A stretch of DNA of 19,132 nucleotides from JABAAE01 sp036336715. Lineage in GTDB: Bacteria > Planctomycetota > Planctomycetia > Pirellulales > Pirellulaceae. Shown here in pieces: positions 6,763 through 15,266 of the stretch. The stretch is from positions 1-19,132 of the forward strand of contig JAYZFP010000071.1 of NCBI GenBank assembly GCA_036336715.1. Direction: 5' to 3'. Numbering within the stretch: position 1 is the stretch's first letter; every line of letters starts with the position of its first letter. The translations under genes and the position numbers were made by a program. Below the pieces are notes generated by a model, which saw nothing but the letters and a program-made list of their open reading frames with translations, was not told the origin of the DNA and did no database searches.

Positions 6763-8022
6763 TTGACGACGCAACCCACTGAACCCGGTACGGAGGACGA
6801 AAGTGATTCCCGGGATCTCTGCATTGGCGAGGTTCCTTCCCACCACAGCGTCCAGCCCTTTGGTCCTTCGTTACTTCCGGAAAAACATTGCCGTGGAACC
6901 CTGGATGGAATGGATCTTCCAGACGATCGCCTGGAAACCCGAAAGCGAATTCGCACCCAGGCACCTTCCACACCTGGCATCTACGGGTATTTCGACAGCC
7001 ATGGCCGCCTCAATTACGTCGGCAAATCAAAATGCCTCAGGAACCGGCTGCTGAGTTACTTTTCCCGGAATCCACCGGACGACAAGATGAGCCGCATCGT
7101 CCAGCATTCGCGATTCCTGCGTTGGGAACCGGTGTCGCATGAACTGCTGGCCTTGATCCGGGAGCAGGAATTGATCTCCAGGTGGCGTCCCAGCTTTAAC
7201 ACGCAAGGACAGCCTCAACGCAGACAGCCCGCATTTCTCTGCCTCAGCGATCGGGACGCTCCGCACGTGATCGTCACCACCCGCATCCGACAAAAAACCC
7301 GAAATGGATTTGGACCCATCCCGGGTACCGGGCGACTGCGAACAACCGCAGAGCAGTTGAACCAGGTGTTTCGACTGCGGGATTGCAACGACCAGGTGCC
7401 GATGCGGTTTACCGACCAGCTGGAGCTGTTTCCCATCGCGCATCCTCCCGGTTGCATCCGCTACGAAATCGGCAGCTGCTCGGGCCCCTGCACAGGGACC
7501 TTCGCCCGTGCCGATTACTCCCGGCAGGTTCAGGAGTTGCTGGGGTTCCTCAACGGTTTTGACAACAGCCCGTTGTTACGGATCGAACAGGAAATGAAAA
7601 CAGCCGCGGGTCGACGTGCTTTTGAAAAAGCATCCATGCTGCGTGACCAGCTGCAGAACATCCGTTGGCTGGGAAATCGGCTGGGAGCCTTGCGGCGGGC
7701 GCGTTACGAATTGAATTGCATCTACCCGGTGGATGGTTTTGCCGGAAAAAGAATCTGGATTTGCCTGAACTCCAGCCTGATCTCGGGCATGGTGGTCGAA
7801 CCATCCGGCAAACGCCAGGCACAAAAAGCGTTGCGGGAAATCCAGGTTGCCAATTCCGCCCACCCCAACAACCTGCCTCACGATACGACGACCGTCCTGA
7901 TGCAGCTGATTGTCACCTCCTGGTTCCGCAAATATCCCGAAGAGCACAAGCAACTGCTTCCCTTTCCTGAAGCCCTCGCCATCTGCGAAAGGGTGCATTC
8001 TTCCCGCAACCGGAAAACGTGA
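6763..8022 (+). CDS. GIY-YIG nuclease-domain protein resembling the N-terminal half of UvrC
   Basis: This 419-residue protein has a GIY-YIG domain at about residues 68-150 (PGIYGYF at 71-77, LNYVGKSK at 83-90, Arg93/Arg95, and Glu134 or Glu136 in the LIREQELI helix). A Cys cluster C231-x7-C239-x3-C243 with upstream C208 resembles the region of UvrC reported to bind an iron-sulfur cluster. A UVR-type helical hairpin follows at about 272-303 (EQEMKTAAGRRAFEKASMLRDQLQ). The RNase H-like second nuclease domain and the helix-hairpin-helix of full UvrC (about 600 residues) are missing, so it could make only one incision, as Cho does. The start is TTG with SD AAGGAAG; ATG at 6910 (codon 50) is an alternative, since residues 1-49 show no domain. 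A DNA repair role is likely but inferred. Confidence 0.88.
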   Translation: MTTQPTEPGTEDESDSRDLCIGEVPSHHSVQPFGPSLLPEKHCRGTLDGMDLPDDRLETRKRIRTQAPSTPGIYGYFDSHGRLNYVGKSKCLRNRLLSYFSRNPPDDKMSRIVQHSRFLRWEPVSHELLALIREQELISRWRPSFNTQGQPQRRQPAFLCLSDRDAPHVIVTTRIRQKTRNGFGPIPGTGRLRTTAEQLNQVFRLRDCNDQVPMRFTDQLELFPIAHPPGCIRYEIGSCSGPCTGTFARADYSRQVQELLGFLNGFDNSPLLRIEQEMKTAAGRRAFEKASMLRDQLQNIRWLGNRLGALRRARYELNCIYPVDGFAGKRIWICLNSSLISGMVVEPSGKRQAQKALREIQVANSAHPNNLPHDTTTVLMQLIVTSWFRKYPEEHKQLLPFPEALAICERVHSSRNRKT

Positions 8023-8203
8023 TCCCGAACCCCATCCGGGCGACACCAGCAAATGACAGACGAGCCGTGGGGGCAGAGGGCTGCCGGCTCGAAATGGGTG
8101 TGCGCTGAAAATGCACCACGATCCGTAACGCCAGTGGAGCGGGTACCAATATGCCTGTGCTGCCGCCGGGAAAAAGTGTCCAGAGAAAATGCCAACGCTG
8201 GAC

Positions 8204-8503
8204 TCAGTTGCGGCTGAAACTCACCTGGGGACCGCTGATCCCAAGGGGATCACTCTTGAATTGGTGAAAGCATTCGTTACAGAGATCGAATCGATGCCGC
8301 TGGTAGACATCCTGAATCAGATCTTCGCCTTCCTCCTCGTCCAGTTCGGCGAGGATTTCCTGCATCTGCTCAAGTTGAACCTCTTCCTCGACTGGCTCAA
8401 CCCCGGCTTCGTCAAATTCGGCCTGCATCTCCACACGGACCGTGTAACGAAGTGCCTGACTTTCAATCCGTTTCTGACAGCGATCGCAAGTGTAATGAAT
8501 CAT
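8204..8503 (-). CDS. Small acidic zinc-ribbon-like conserved protein
   Basis: This is a 99-residue protein with CxxC pairs at both ends: C6-DR-C9 near the N-terminus (MIHYTCDRCQKRI) and C75-NE-C78 (FDLCNECFHQF). They probably join as one zinc-binding knuckle around a beta-strand segment (RYTVRVEMQAEF) and a very acidic helical middle (residues 34-63, mainly Glu, Asp, Leu and Gln). No signal peptide or membrane segment is seen, so it is cytoplasmic. I associate this type of protein with planctomycetes, but no function is known to me. It stands alone: convergent with the GIY-YIG gene and divergent from the HNH gene. A protein or nucleic-acid contact role is possible. Confidence 0.78.
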   Translation of the reverse strand: MIHYTCDRCQKRIESQALRYTVRVEMQAEFDEAGVEPVEEEVQLEQMQEILAELDEEEGEDLIQDVYQRHRFDLCNECFHQFKSDPLGISGPQVSFSRN

Positions 8504-8527
8504 GTTCGTTTCCCGGAGCCTCCTTGA

Positions 8528-8545
8528 CTGGTCGACCCTGACCAG
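8528..8545. repeat. Inverted repeat upstream of the zinc-ribbon gene
   Basis: CTGGTC (8528-8533) and GACCAG (8540-8545) are separated by 6 bases, 25 bases above the minus-strand ATG at 8503. It could be an operator or a leader hairpin; this is sequence symmetry only. Confidence 0.3.
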
Positions 8546-8555
8546 CGTCGATTCA

Positions 8556-8584
8556 TATTAATACCGATTCTTTTTTCAGGGCAA
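8556..8584 (-). promoter_or_regulatory. Possible promoter of the zinc-ribbon gene
   Basis: On the minus strand TTGCCC (8584-8579) is followed after 17 bases by TTAATA (8561-8556), part of the AT-rich TATTAATA. The -35 match is partial, so this is tentative. Confidence 0.35.
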
Positions 8585-8778
8585 GAGAAATTCCCGGTCG
8601 TTTCTGAATAATTACCCCCGACTTCAACCCGGCGGGCCATCGAGGGGTTCCGGGCAGGTTTCCCGTGGGAGAAAACCGGGGATCAGCTACTCCAGCCCCT
8701 CCCACACGTCTAGAATGTTGATAGATCCCCGGAACCACAGCCGGCGAACCACGGCCATCCCCGGAAACAAAAAACGCC

Positions 8779-9444
8779 ATGTCAAAACAGGTGAGTGAAT
8801 CAACGGCTCTTCAATGCAGTGTACTGGTTCTGAACAAGGCCTACGTCCCCATCCACGTCATCTCTGCAAGGCGGGCCATCGTCCTGATGTACCGAGACCT
8901 CGCAGAGGTGATCCACGTCGAAGACGGCATTTACAACAACTTCGATTTTGAAACATGGCTGGAATTTTCTGAAATCATGACAGAAGAAAGGTCCGAAAAC
9001 AGAAAAGACCAGGACTGGGTGCAGGGTATCGGGTTCTCATTACTGGTTCCCCGGGTACTGCGTCTCTTTCGTTACGATCGGGTTCCCAGACCCTCGTTAC
9101 GCTTCAACCGACGCAACCTTTTTGCCCGTGACGGAAATACCTGCCAATACTGTAATCGCACCCTGCCAACTGCCCAACTCAGCCTTGACCATGTCATCCC
9201 TCGCAGTCGGGGAGGGGAAACCAGCTGGAGCAATGTCGTTTGCTGCTGCCTGAAGTGCAACACCACCAAGGGGAACAAGACGCCCAGCGAAGCAGGCATG
9301 AAACTGATTTGCAAACCGGTCAAACCGTTTTACAGCCCGCTGGTGACCGTTCGGATGGAATCCCCCAAGTACCGGATCTGGAGCTCATTTATCCAGTCCG
9401 GCAAAACCGGTATCGTTGAGGAAGATCACGAGCCGGTTCATTGA
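8779..9444 (+). CDS. HNH endonuclease family protein
   Basis: This is a 221-residue protein. The HNH fold lies at about residues 105-168: RRNLFARDGNTCQYC (C122, C125), LDHVIPRSRGG (D137, H138), then SWSNVVCCCLKCN with N152, the zinc pair C157/C160 and N161, and TKGN. The N-terminal 100 residues (VLNKAYVPIHVISARRAIVLMYRDLAEVI) form the typical leading domain of a chromosomal HNH family found widely in bacteria. The likely activity is metal-dependent DNA cleavage or nicking; the target and role are unknown. No methylase, integrase or phage packaging gene is nearby, so restriction or phage use is not supported. No strong SD precedes the ATG. A TAGAAT at 8711-8716 may be a -10 box, but its -35 box is unclear. 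Confidence 0.92.
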   Translation: MSKQVSESTALQCSVLVLNKAYVPIHVISARRAIVLMYRDLAEVIHVEDGIYNNFDFETWLEFSEIMTEERSENRKDQDWVQGIGFSLLVPRVLRLFRYDRVPRPSLRFNRRNLFARDGNTCQYCNRTLPTAQLSLDHVIPRSRGGETSWSNVVCCCLKCNTTKGNKTPSEAGMKLICKPVKPFYSPLVTVRMESPKYRIWSSFIQSGKTGIVEEDHEPVH

Positions 9445-9459
9445 TCCAGGCGATCCGCT

Positions 9460-9481
9460 AGCCGCCCCAAGGGGGACGGCT
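9460..9481. terminator. Hairpin between convergent HNH and propeller genes
   Basis: AGCCGCCCC (9460-9468) can pair with GGGG-(GA)-CGGCT (ending 9481) around a tiny loop, with a small bulge. It lies 16 bases after the HNH stop and 23 bases after the opposing stop, a place fit for a shared terminator. No T-run follows on either strand, so it is only terminator-like. Confidence 0.4.
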
Positions 9482-9503
9482 TCGGAGTGTGCCAGCAGTG
9501 CGA

Positions 9504-12500
9504 TTACTTTTCACGGGCCTTGATCAGGAGGGCAACCCGGGTCGCAACCACTCGAAGTTTGCTGTTGGCTTCGGCGAGTTGACTCTCGACGATCGAGTAC
9601 TGCGACTTGTGTGTGTCGGTCGGTCCTTCCGTTGATCCCATGGCTCCCATCGTTAGCGTCCTCAACCGGCCACTTAACCCGGGCAGCGCGGATTCATTCC
9701 GCCGACTGCGGGTGGGGTCGCCATTGAAAATTTCCCCGATATCCATCCACTCCAGTTGCAGTTTCCTCAGGGCAGCCAACTGCGTCTGCTCAGCAAGTGG
9801 ATCAGAACTAATTTCCGCCACCAGTTTTTCCAGATCGGCGCCCGTCTCGGTCCACAGTTCGGTCGCCTTGTTGACCTGTCGGCCCAGTGCCTGGGCCTTT
9901 TTGGCAAACACCACGATCGCTTTACGATCGATGGAGGTCATGTCACCAAACAGCAGGGGCTGGATCTCAAAAGGAGTCGCTTTCACAAGCAGCGTTTCCT
10001 TGCCCTGGTCGAACTTGTGGATCTCGGCGGTATACTTTCCGGGAACGGCAACAGGGCCACGTCGCCCGCGTCCGGTTCCCACCCCGGCATGCCGAAAGTC
10101 CCACTGGACGCGATGCATCCCCTTCCTGGAGGACGCATTCAGGCGGCGGATGGCTTTACCGGCAGCATCCCGAATCGTAATGTAGACCCTCCCGGCCTGC
10201 TCCCGATCTTCCTCGCGAAACGCATCCCAGCTTGGAAAAGGGACATCCTTACCGGCCGCCTTGAGCTTCGCTTCCTTGCTTTTTCGTTCACCTTTTTTTG
10301 TCTGCAGGGACTCTTTCAGGTGATAGGTGATCGTCACGCCATAGGGGGGATTGGGAGCAGTGAAGAAATTTGCGCCCTGGAAGGCCCGGGTGCCAACTGC
10401 CAACGGAGCGATTTCCGCGTACATTTTTCCGGTCCTGATGGGGAACACCGCATCCTGCTTGACGGTTTCCCGGCTCAGCTTTCGCAGGGGCGAATAGTCG
10501 TCAAGGATGAAAAAGCCCCTCCCGAAGGAAGCCAATACCAGGTCATTTTCATCTTCCTGGATCTCGATGTCTCGGATACAGACCGTCGGTAAGCCGGCAG
10601 AAAGCCGGACCCACTTCTGCCCTCCATCCACTGAAAAGTAACAGCCGAATTCCGTTCCGCAAAACAACAGGTCCGCGTTCACAGGGTCTTGCTTGAGGCA
10701 GTAAACGCTGCCTCTCTGAGGCAGGTTGCCGGTCAGATTTTGCCAGGTCTTGCCCCGGTCCGTTGACTTGACGATGTAGGGTTTGAAATCGCCCCGTTTG
10801 TGGTTGTTGATGGCCACGAAAACCGTGTCCGCATCATGAACCGATGCTTCCACGTCGTTGATGTAACCAAATTCCGGAACCGGCAGATCGCCAAACCGGG
10901 AGATGGCAGTCCATTTTTTTCCGCCATCGGATGTCACCTGTAAAAGACCATCGTCGGTGCCTGCGTAGATCAACCCCTCCTGCTTTGGGGATTCTGAAAC
11001 GGAAACGATCGTGCCATACATGGAGGTCGACATATTCTTGGCTACAGCATCCACGCTCCAGACTCGTCCCATGACCTTGAGCTGGTTGCGGTCGAGGTTT
11101 CGGGAAAGGTCACCGCTGATGGCTTTCCAGGAATTGCCGCGGTCGTCGCTGCAAAACAGCACTTGCGACCCGTAATAAATCCTGCGGTGATTGTGGGGCG
11201 AGATCAGCAGGGCGGAATCCCAGTTCCAGCGAAGCGCCGGACCACCGGCTGCAGGTTGCGGTTTGATGTCGACCCTTTCACCGGTTTTACGGTTGAACCG
11301 GACGAGGCCACCGTATTGCCACTGGGAATAAATGGTGTCCGGGTCACTGGGATCGACTGCCGGATCGAAACCATCACCGAAAACGGTGATGAACCAGTCG
11401 CTGTTGCGGATTCCGTGAATGTTGTTGGTTCGCGAAGGACCTCCCTGCGTCGCGTTATCCTGGGTACCACCGTAAACATAGTAGAACGGCCGCTCATTAC
11501 TGACAGCCACCTTGTAGAACTGGGTAATGGGCAGATTGGCCTTGAAATCATAGGTAGTCCCCCGGTCCCAGCTTTCGTACACTCCTCCATCGCATCCAAC
11601 AATCAGGTGATCAGGATCTGCGGGGTCGATCACCAGGGCATGGTTGTCAACATGTTTGTCAGCTTCACCCAGCGGGGAAAAATTCCTGCCACCATCCTCA
11701 CTTACCTGAAGGTAGGTATCCAGCGAGTAAACCCGGTCCAACCGGTGAGGGCAGGCGACAATTTCCTGGTAATACTGGGGACTGCCCGAAACATAGTTGC
11801 CCATGCGGGACCAGGATTCTCCCCGGTTCGAACTGCGGTAGAAACCACTCTCTCCATCGGCCGCTTCCACGACTGCGTAAACGATTTCAGGGTTGATGGG
11901 CGAAACGGCCATTCCGATCCGCCCCTTGTCACCCCCAGGGAGTCCCCGGTTGATCGGTTTCCAGGTTTGCCCTCCATCGATCGATTTGTGGATGCCGGAT
12001 TCGGGGCCACCGTCAATCAACACCCAGGTGTGTCGCCGCCGTTGATAACTGGAAGCATAAAGTATCTGGGGATTTTCAGGATCCATGTGAACTTCATTGA
12101 TCCCGGTGTTCTCGCTGATATTCAGAATCCGTTTCCAGGTTTTTCCACCATCGGTCGTCTGGTAAAGGCCCCGGTCACCACCTTCCTTCCAGAGCGGACC
12201 CTGGGCTGCCACGTAAACCACCTTGCTGTTGTCCGGGTGCACAACGATCTTGCCGATATGCTCACTGTCAGGGAGTCCCACCTTCTGAAAAGAGCTTCCC
12301 CCGTCGGTCGATTTGTAAACACCGTCCCCGTAGCCCACCGAACGTTGACTGTTGTTTTCGCCGGTACCCACCCAGAGGGTGAATCGGTCATTCGGATCGA
12401 TGGTGACGCAACCGATGGAGTACGAGCCATAACCGTCAAAGATGGACTTCCAGGTTGTCCCCGCGTTTTCCGTTTTCCAGACGCCGCCAACGGTCGCCAG

Positions 12501-12734
12501 GTACCAGGTACTTCGTTTCACCGGATCAACCGCGATATCCAGAACTCGACCTGACATCAGGGCGGGGCCAATTCCGCGGAACTTGAGTGCCGAGACCAGT
12601 CCGGAGTGGATTTCCGGAGTCTCATCTTTGGCAGGTGCCGGATCCTCGCCGTCCTGGGCCCGTACGGGACCGACTGGTAACAGGCTGGACAACAGAAGGA
12701 ACAGAAAAGAACAAAAGTAGCACTTGGCCGACAT
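9504..12734 (-). CDS. Exported Asp-box (BNR/VPS10-like) beta-propeller protein
   Basis: This is a 1076-residue protein. The signal peptide covers residues 1-26 (SFLFLLLSSLLPVGPVRA). Residues about 45-760 form one or two large beta-propellers. I count about eleven Asp-box-like turns, for example TENAGTTW, STDGGSSF, TTDGGKTW, SIDGGQTW, SNRGESW, SEDGGRNF, SDDRGNSW, TSDGGKKW, STDRGKTW and SVDGGQKW. A beta-sandwich segment with VPGKYTAEI follows (roughly 790-930), then a helical C-terminus (about 940-1070). Such proteins are commonly labelled 'BNR repeat glycosyl hydrolase', 'sialidase' or 'VPS10/sortilin-like', but Asp-boxes alone do not prove enzyme activity. I cannot identify catalytic residues. 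It appears monocistronic: 331 bases separate it from the PDZ operon upstream. Confidence 0.93.
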   Translation of the reverse strand: MSAKCYFCSFLFLLLSSLLPVGPVRAQDGEDPAPAKDETPEIHSGLVSALKFRGIGPALMSGRVLDIAVDPVKRSTWYLATVGGVWKTENAGTTWKSIFDGYGSYSIGCVTIDPNDRFTLWVGTGENNSQRSVGYGDGVYKSTDGGSSFQKVGLPDSEHIGKIVVHPDNSKVVYVAAQGPLWKEGGDRGLYQTTDGGKTWKRILNISENTGINEVHMDPENPQILYASSYQRRRHTWVLIDGGPESGIHKSIDGGQTWKPINRGLPGGDKGRIGMAVSPINPEIVYAVVEAADGESGFYRSSNRGESWSRMGNYVSGSPQYYQEIVACPHRLDRVYSLDTYLQVSEDGGRNFSPLGEADKHVDNHALVIDPADPDHLIVGCDGGVYESWDRGTTYDFKANLPITQFYKVAVSNERPFYYVYGGTQDNATQGGPSRTNNIHGIRNSDWFITVFGDGFDPAVDPSDPDTIYSQWQYGGLVRFNRKTGERVDIKPQPAAGGPALRWNWDSALLISPHNHRRIYYGSQVLFCSDDRGNSWKAISGDLSRNLDRNQLKVMGRVWSVDAVAKNMSTSMYGTIVSVSESPKQEGLIYAGTDDGLLQVTSDGGKKWTAISRFGDLPVPEFGYINDVEASVHDADTVFVAINNHKRGDFKPYIVKSTDRGKTWQNLTGNLPQRGSVYCLKQDPVNADLLFCGTEFGCYFSVDGGQKWVRLSAGLPTVCIRDIEIQEDENDLVLASFGRGFFILDDYSPLRKLSRETVKQDAVFPIRTGKMYAEIAPLAVGTRAFQGANFFTAPNPPYGVTITYHLKESLQTKKGERKSKEAKLKAAGKDVPFPSWDAFREEDREQAGRVYITIRDAAGKAIRRLNASSRKGMHRVQWDFRHAGVGTGRGRRGPVAVPGKYTAEIHKFDQGKETLLVKATPFEIQPLLFGDMTSIDRKAIVVFAKKAQALGRQVNKATELWTETGADLEKLVAEISSDPLAEQTQLAALRKLQLEWMDIGEIFNGDPTRSRRNESALPGLSGRLRTLTMGAMGSTEGPTDTHKSQYSIVESQLAEANSKLRVVATRVALLIKAREK

Positions 12735-13065
12735 GATTTTTTCCAGGTTGATTCTTGTGGGGGAAACCAGTGCTCCATTGTAGTTCGAGAATTCCGGAAA
12801 ACCGGGTCTGGCCGAACCCTTTTTGGCTGGATTTGTCCAAGGGCAGGACGGAAAAGGCGGGCTCCGGAAAACCGCATCGGGAACAACTGACGAAGCGACC
12901 CCACCGCGTCCGTTTTCAAACCTCTGACAACTCCAGAAAGACGGCTCTTTCGGATATCCACTCTTGAGGAGTCCTTTCGTCCGGAATCATCGCAACCCAT
13001 CGTCCTCAAGCTTCCTTGAGCCGCCCGAAAAGCTGATGACCGATCACTGCAAACAGGCTTGGATG
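12735..13065 (-). other. Non-coding gap upstream of the propeller gene
   Basis: These 331 bases hold no gene I can support. A TACAAT on the minus strand (12782-12777), 43 bases before the propeller ATG, could be a -10 box, though without a good -35. CTCAAG (13005-13010) and CTTGAG (13015-13020) form a small hairpin about 45 bases past the PDZ stop; no T-run follows. Confidence 0.45.
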
Positions 13066-14427
13066 TCAATTCCGCTGGTCGAGGCCCCGTTGAGGCATCG
13101 AGCCCTTTAACTGGCGAATTTGCTGTTTGAGAACCTCGTTTTCTTTTTGAACTCTCTCGTTTTCACGCTGCAACCATTGGTATTCGCTCCACAATCCAGG
13201 TTCCGATCGCAAGATTGGATTGGGAAATACAATTTCACCCTTCGTGAAACCGGTCTGTTTCAAATCGTCAGCCGTTTTCCGGACCCAGTCTTCCGTCGAC
13301 TCGCTCTTCCGCTCAGCAGCCGCTGCTGGCTGAATCAGCCGGGGAGACAGTTTGGCCAACGTAAAGGATTTTCCCCGGACTCCGAACTCCATCGACTCCC
13401 AGATTTCATGGGGCTCAAACGGCAGGGATCCCCTGCCCCTGGACAGCTCAGCCTGATTCACCATCCCGCCTACCTGCTGCTGGGCGATTTCTTCCAGCAA
13501 GCGATACAGGTGTGCCTTGGATTTTTGCAACTGGGGATTGATCTGCAACTCCAGCTTTTCCTTACCGAAATTGACTCCCGGACCGACCAGAATCAGCCGG
13601 ACCCGATGTTGTCTGCCGGGGTCCTGCTGGGCCAAAAGCTCCCGAATCTGTCCGATTCTCTCACTGGAAATCTCCCAGCGGGAGGCTGGCGCCATGACCG
13701 TCTTCACCTCACCGGACCACTCGCCGCGAATCCCGGGAACCATCCTCAGCATACGCTCCTCTCCCCCACGGATGATTTGAACCATGGCAGGGCGGTTTCC
13801 GTTTTCCTGTAGTACGGCAGCCAGGTCACCGGGACTGCCAAGCGGCGTCGTATTCCACCGCACCATTCGGTCCAGCACCTGAAGCCCGGCGACCTCCGCG
13901 GCGCTGCGAGGCAATACATCATCGACACGCAAACCACCGACCCTGTCTTCTGCGGAGGAATCCGTTTGACTGCACCGCACGCCAATCCAGTAACGGCTCT
14001 CCCCGGACTTCCGCGGTTGTTTCAGCGGCGTGGCCAGTAGATGAACCCTCCCGCTGCTGGTTTCGATCCAGGAATCGCGGGCGAATGAACCGATGGAAAC
14101 CGTTCGACCGGAACCATCCACCTTCTTGAGTTTCAGGATGATCTGCCTGGGTCCCCGGGGCTCAGAATTACCTTGGGGCGCCTGAACCTGAAAGCGGTTC
14201 GCTCCGATCGAAAATCTCCCGATCTGGAAACCGCTCAAAACGTTTTCTGTTGGAATCCGGAACCAACCGCTCTCCACCTTGCCCCCGGCCCATGGCGAGT
14301 CCTGCTCTCCCCTGCCACGTTCCGTCTGAACCGCTTCGGCCAACGGCGGCTCACCCAGGCTGAGCACCATGCAGAACACAAGACAACCGGGCAGCATTTT
14401 CCTTGTCAGCAAATGGAATGCCATCAT
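13066..14427 (-). CDS. Exported PDZ-domain protein with C-terminal coiled coil
   Basis: This is a 453-residue protein and the last gene of the sigma-factor operon. A signal peptide spans about residues 9-32. Residues 147-230 form a PDZ domain (VGGLRVDDVLPRSAAEVAGL, then VLDRMVRWNTTPLGSPGDL). Residues about 235-400 are unrecognised. Residues 410-445 form a short coiled coil (EYQWLQRENERVQKENEVLKQQIRQLKG). No serine-protease triad is visible, so it is not DegP/DegS-like in itself; the PDZ domain probably binds peptide tails in the periplasm. Its ATG overlaps the stop of the anti-sigma-like gene in an ATGA (14424-14427), so translation is probably coupled. From the operon I infer a sensing or envelope-stress role linked to the anti-sigma protein. 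Confidence 0.87.
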   Translation of the reverse strand: MMAFHLLTRKMLPGCLVFCMVLSLGEPPLAEAVQTERGRGEQDSPWAGGKVESGWFRIPTENVLSGFQIGRFSIGANRFQVQAPQGNSEPRGPRQIILKLKKVDGSGRTVSIGSFARDSWIETSSGRVHLLATPLKQPRKSGESRYWIGVRCSQTDSSAEDRVGGLRVDDVLPRSAAEVAGLQVLDRMVRWNTTPLGSPGDLAAVLQENGNRPAMVQIIRGGEERMLRMVPGIRGEWSGEVKTVMAPASRWEISSERIGQIRELLAQQDPGRQHRVRLILVGPGVNFGKEKLELQINPQLQKSKAHLYRLLEEIAQQQVGGMVNQAELSRGRGSLPFEPHEIWESMEFGVRGKSFTLAKLSPRLIQPAAAAERKSESTEDWVRKTADDLKQTGFTKGEIVFPNPILRSEPGLWSEYQWLQRENERVQKENEVLKQQIRQLKGSMPQRGLDQRN

Positions 14428-15266
14428 TGGTAATCCTCGTAGAGGTTCGGAGTCAACTGGATTTCCTTGAGTGGCAGGATGATCTTGTTTCCCAATCGGT
14501 CACGAACGGGTATCACGTGTGTTTGCTCGTCCGCTTTCCAGCCGGGTTGGTTGACAACGTTCTGCAGCCGCGGCCGGAGATCATCCATTTCCCGGGACAG
14601 GACTGACGGGTCGAATTCCTGGTGGTCATAAACGGGAGTCCTGATCCGATCATCCCGGTTGCTGGAAACGAGTTCCAGGTAATCCGGTTTCACGGCCTCT
14701 CCCCCAACCTGTGGGGCCTCTTGCGTAGCTACTCCATCTCGAGGAAGCCCTGCCTCTTCACCTCGCCGGGGATCGCCTCCCTCCCAGAAGTAAACTACGG
14801 AAACAAATGCGATGGTGAAGCAGGCCGCAATGGCCGGAAAGGACCTTCGAAAGCTGGATCCCCCCGGGGAACCTTGCGGCCCCTTGTCGACGCGGGGCTT
14901 CGCGGGCCTTAGGACATCCTCTTCCGCGGGTGACAACTGGCTCTCACGATCGGTCCTCCATTTCGACTCACTGCGGAATTCCATCTCACACTGCAGGGAG
15001 GAAAGCTCCTTTTCCAGCGCCTGGGACTCGAGGAATGCGAGTGCCAGCTGTCGCCAACCATCCGGTTTTTCTTCCACCCAGCTCAAAACCTGCCGATACT
15101 CGTCATCGCTCAAATCGTTATCGACCAGCCGGTCCAGGAGCAGCTCATCGAGCTGGTTCGCCGGAGAGCTGTCCAGGCTCGCCTCACCGACGGGATCGGC
15201 CGAGCCATCGCCGGACGAATCCCTGGAAGGATCAAGTTTGGACGGTTGGGAATTGTCCTTTTTCAT
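14424..15266 (-). CDS. Single-pass membrane anti-sigma-factor-like protein
   Basis: This is a 280-residue protein. Residues 1-38 are hydrophilic. Residues 38-95 (LDELLLDRLVDNDLSDDEYRQVLSWV, then WRQLALAFLESQALEKEL) resemble the N-terminal helical module of planctomycete anti-sigma-like proteins, in which a 'L(V/I)D..LSDDE' pattern precedes 'P.GWR..AL.FLE'. The HxxxCxxC of zinc anti-sigma factors is absent. One transmembrane helix lies at about residues 143-160 (FPAIAACFTIAFVSVVYF). The remaining 115 residues would be periplasmic. It overlaps the sigma gene by ATGA at 15263-15266 and the PDZ gene by ATGA at 14424-14427. Position and topology suggest it holds the ECF sigma factor at the membrane; this is inference, as its sequence is poorly conserved. 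Confidence 0.82.
   Translation of the reverse strand: MKKDNSQPSKLDPSRDSSGDGSADPVGEASLDSSPANQLDELLLDRLVDNDLSDDEYRQVLSWVEEKPDGWRQLALAFLESQALEKELSSLQCEMEFRSESKWRTDRESQLSPAEEDVLRPAKPRVDKGPQGSPGGSSFRRSFPAIAACFTIAFVSVVYFWEGGDPRRGEEAGLPRDGVATQEAPQVGGEAVKPDYLELVSSNRDDRIRTPVYDHQEFDPSVLSREMDDLRPRLQNVVNQPGWKADEQTHVIPVRDRLGNKIILPLKEIQLTPNLYEDYQ

Noticed and set aside
9460..9481. Standard rho-independent terminator between the convergent genes
   Set aside because: The hairpin is good, but no T-run follows on either strand, so I list it only as terminator-like.
11163..12554. 463-codon plus-strand open frame opposite the propeller gene
   Set aside because: The repeats it seems to have mirror the Asp-box repeats of the real gene. 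It has no signal, domain or SD of its own.
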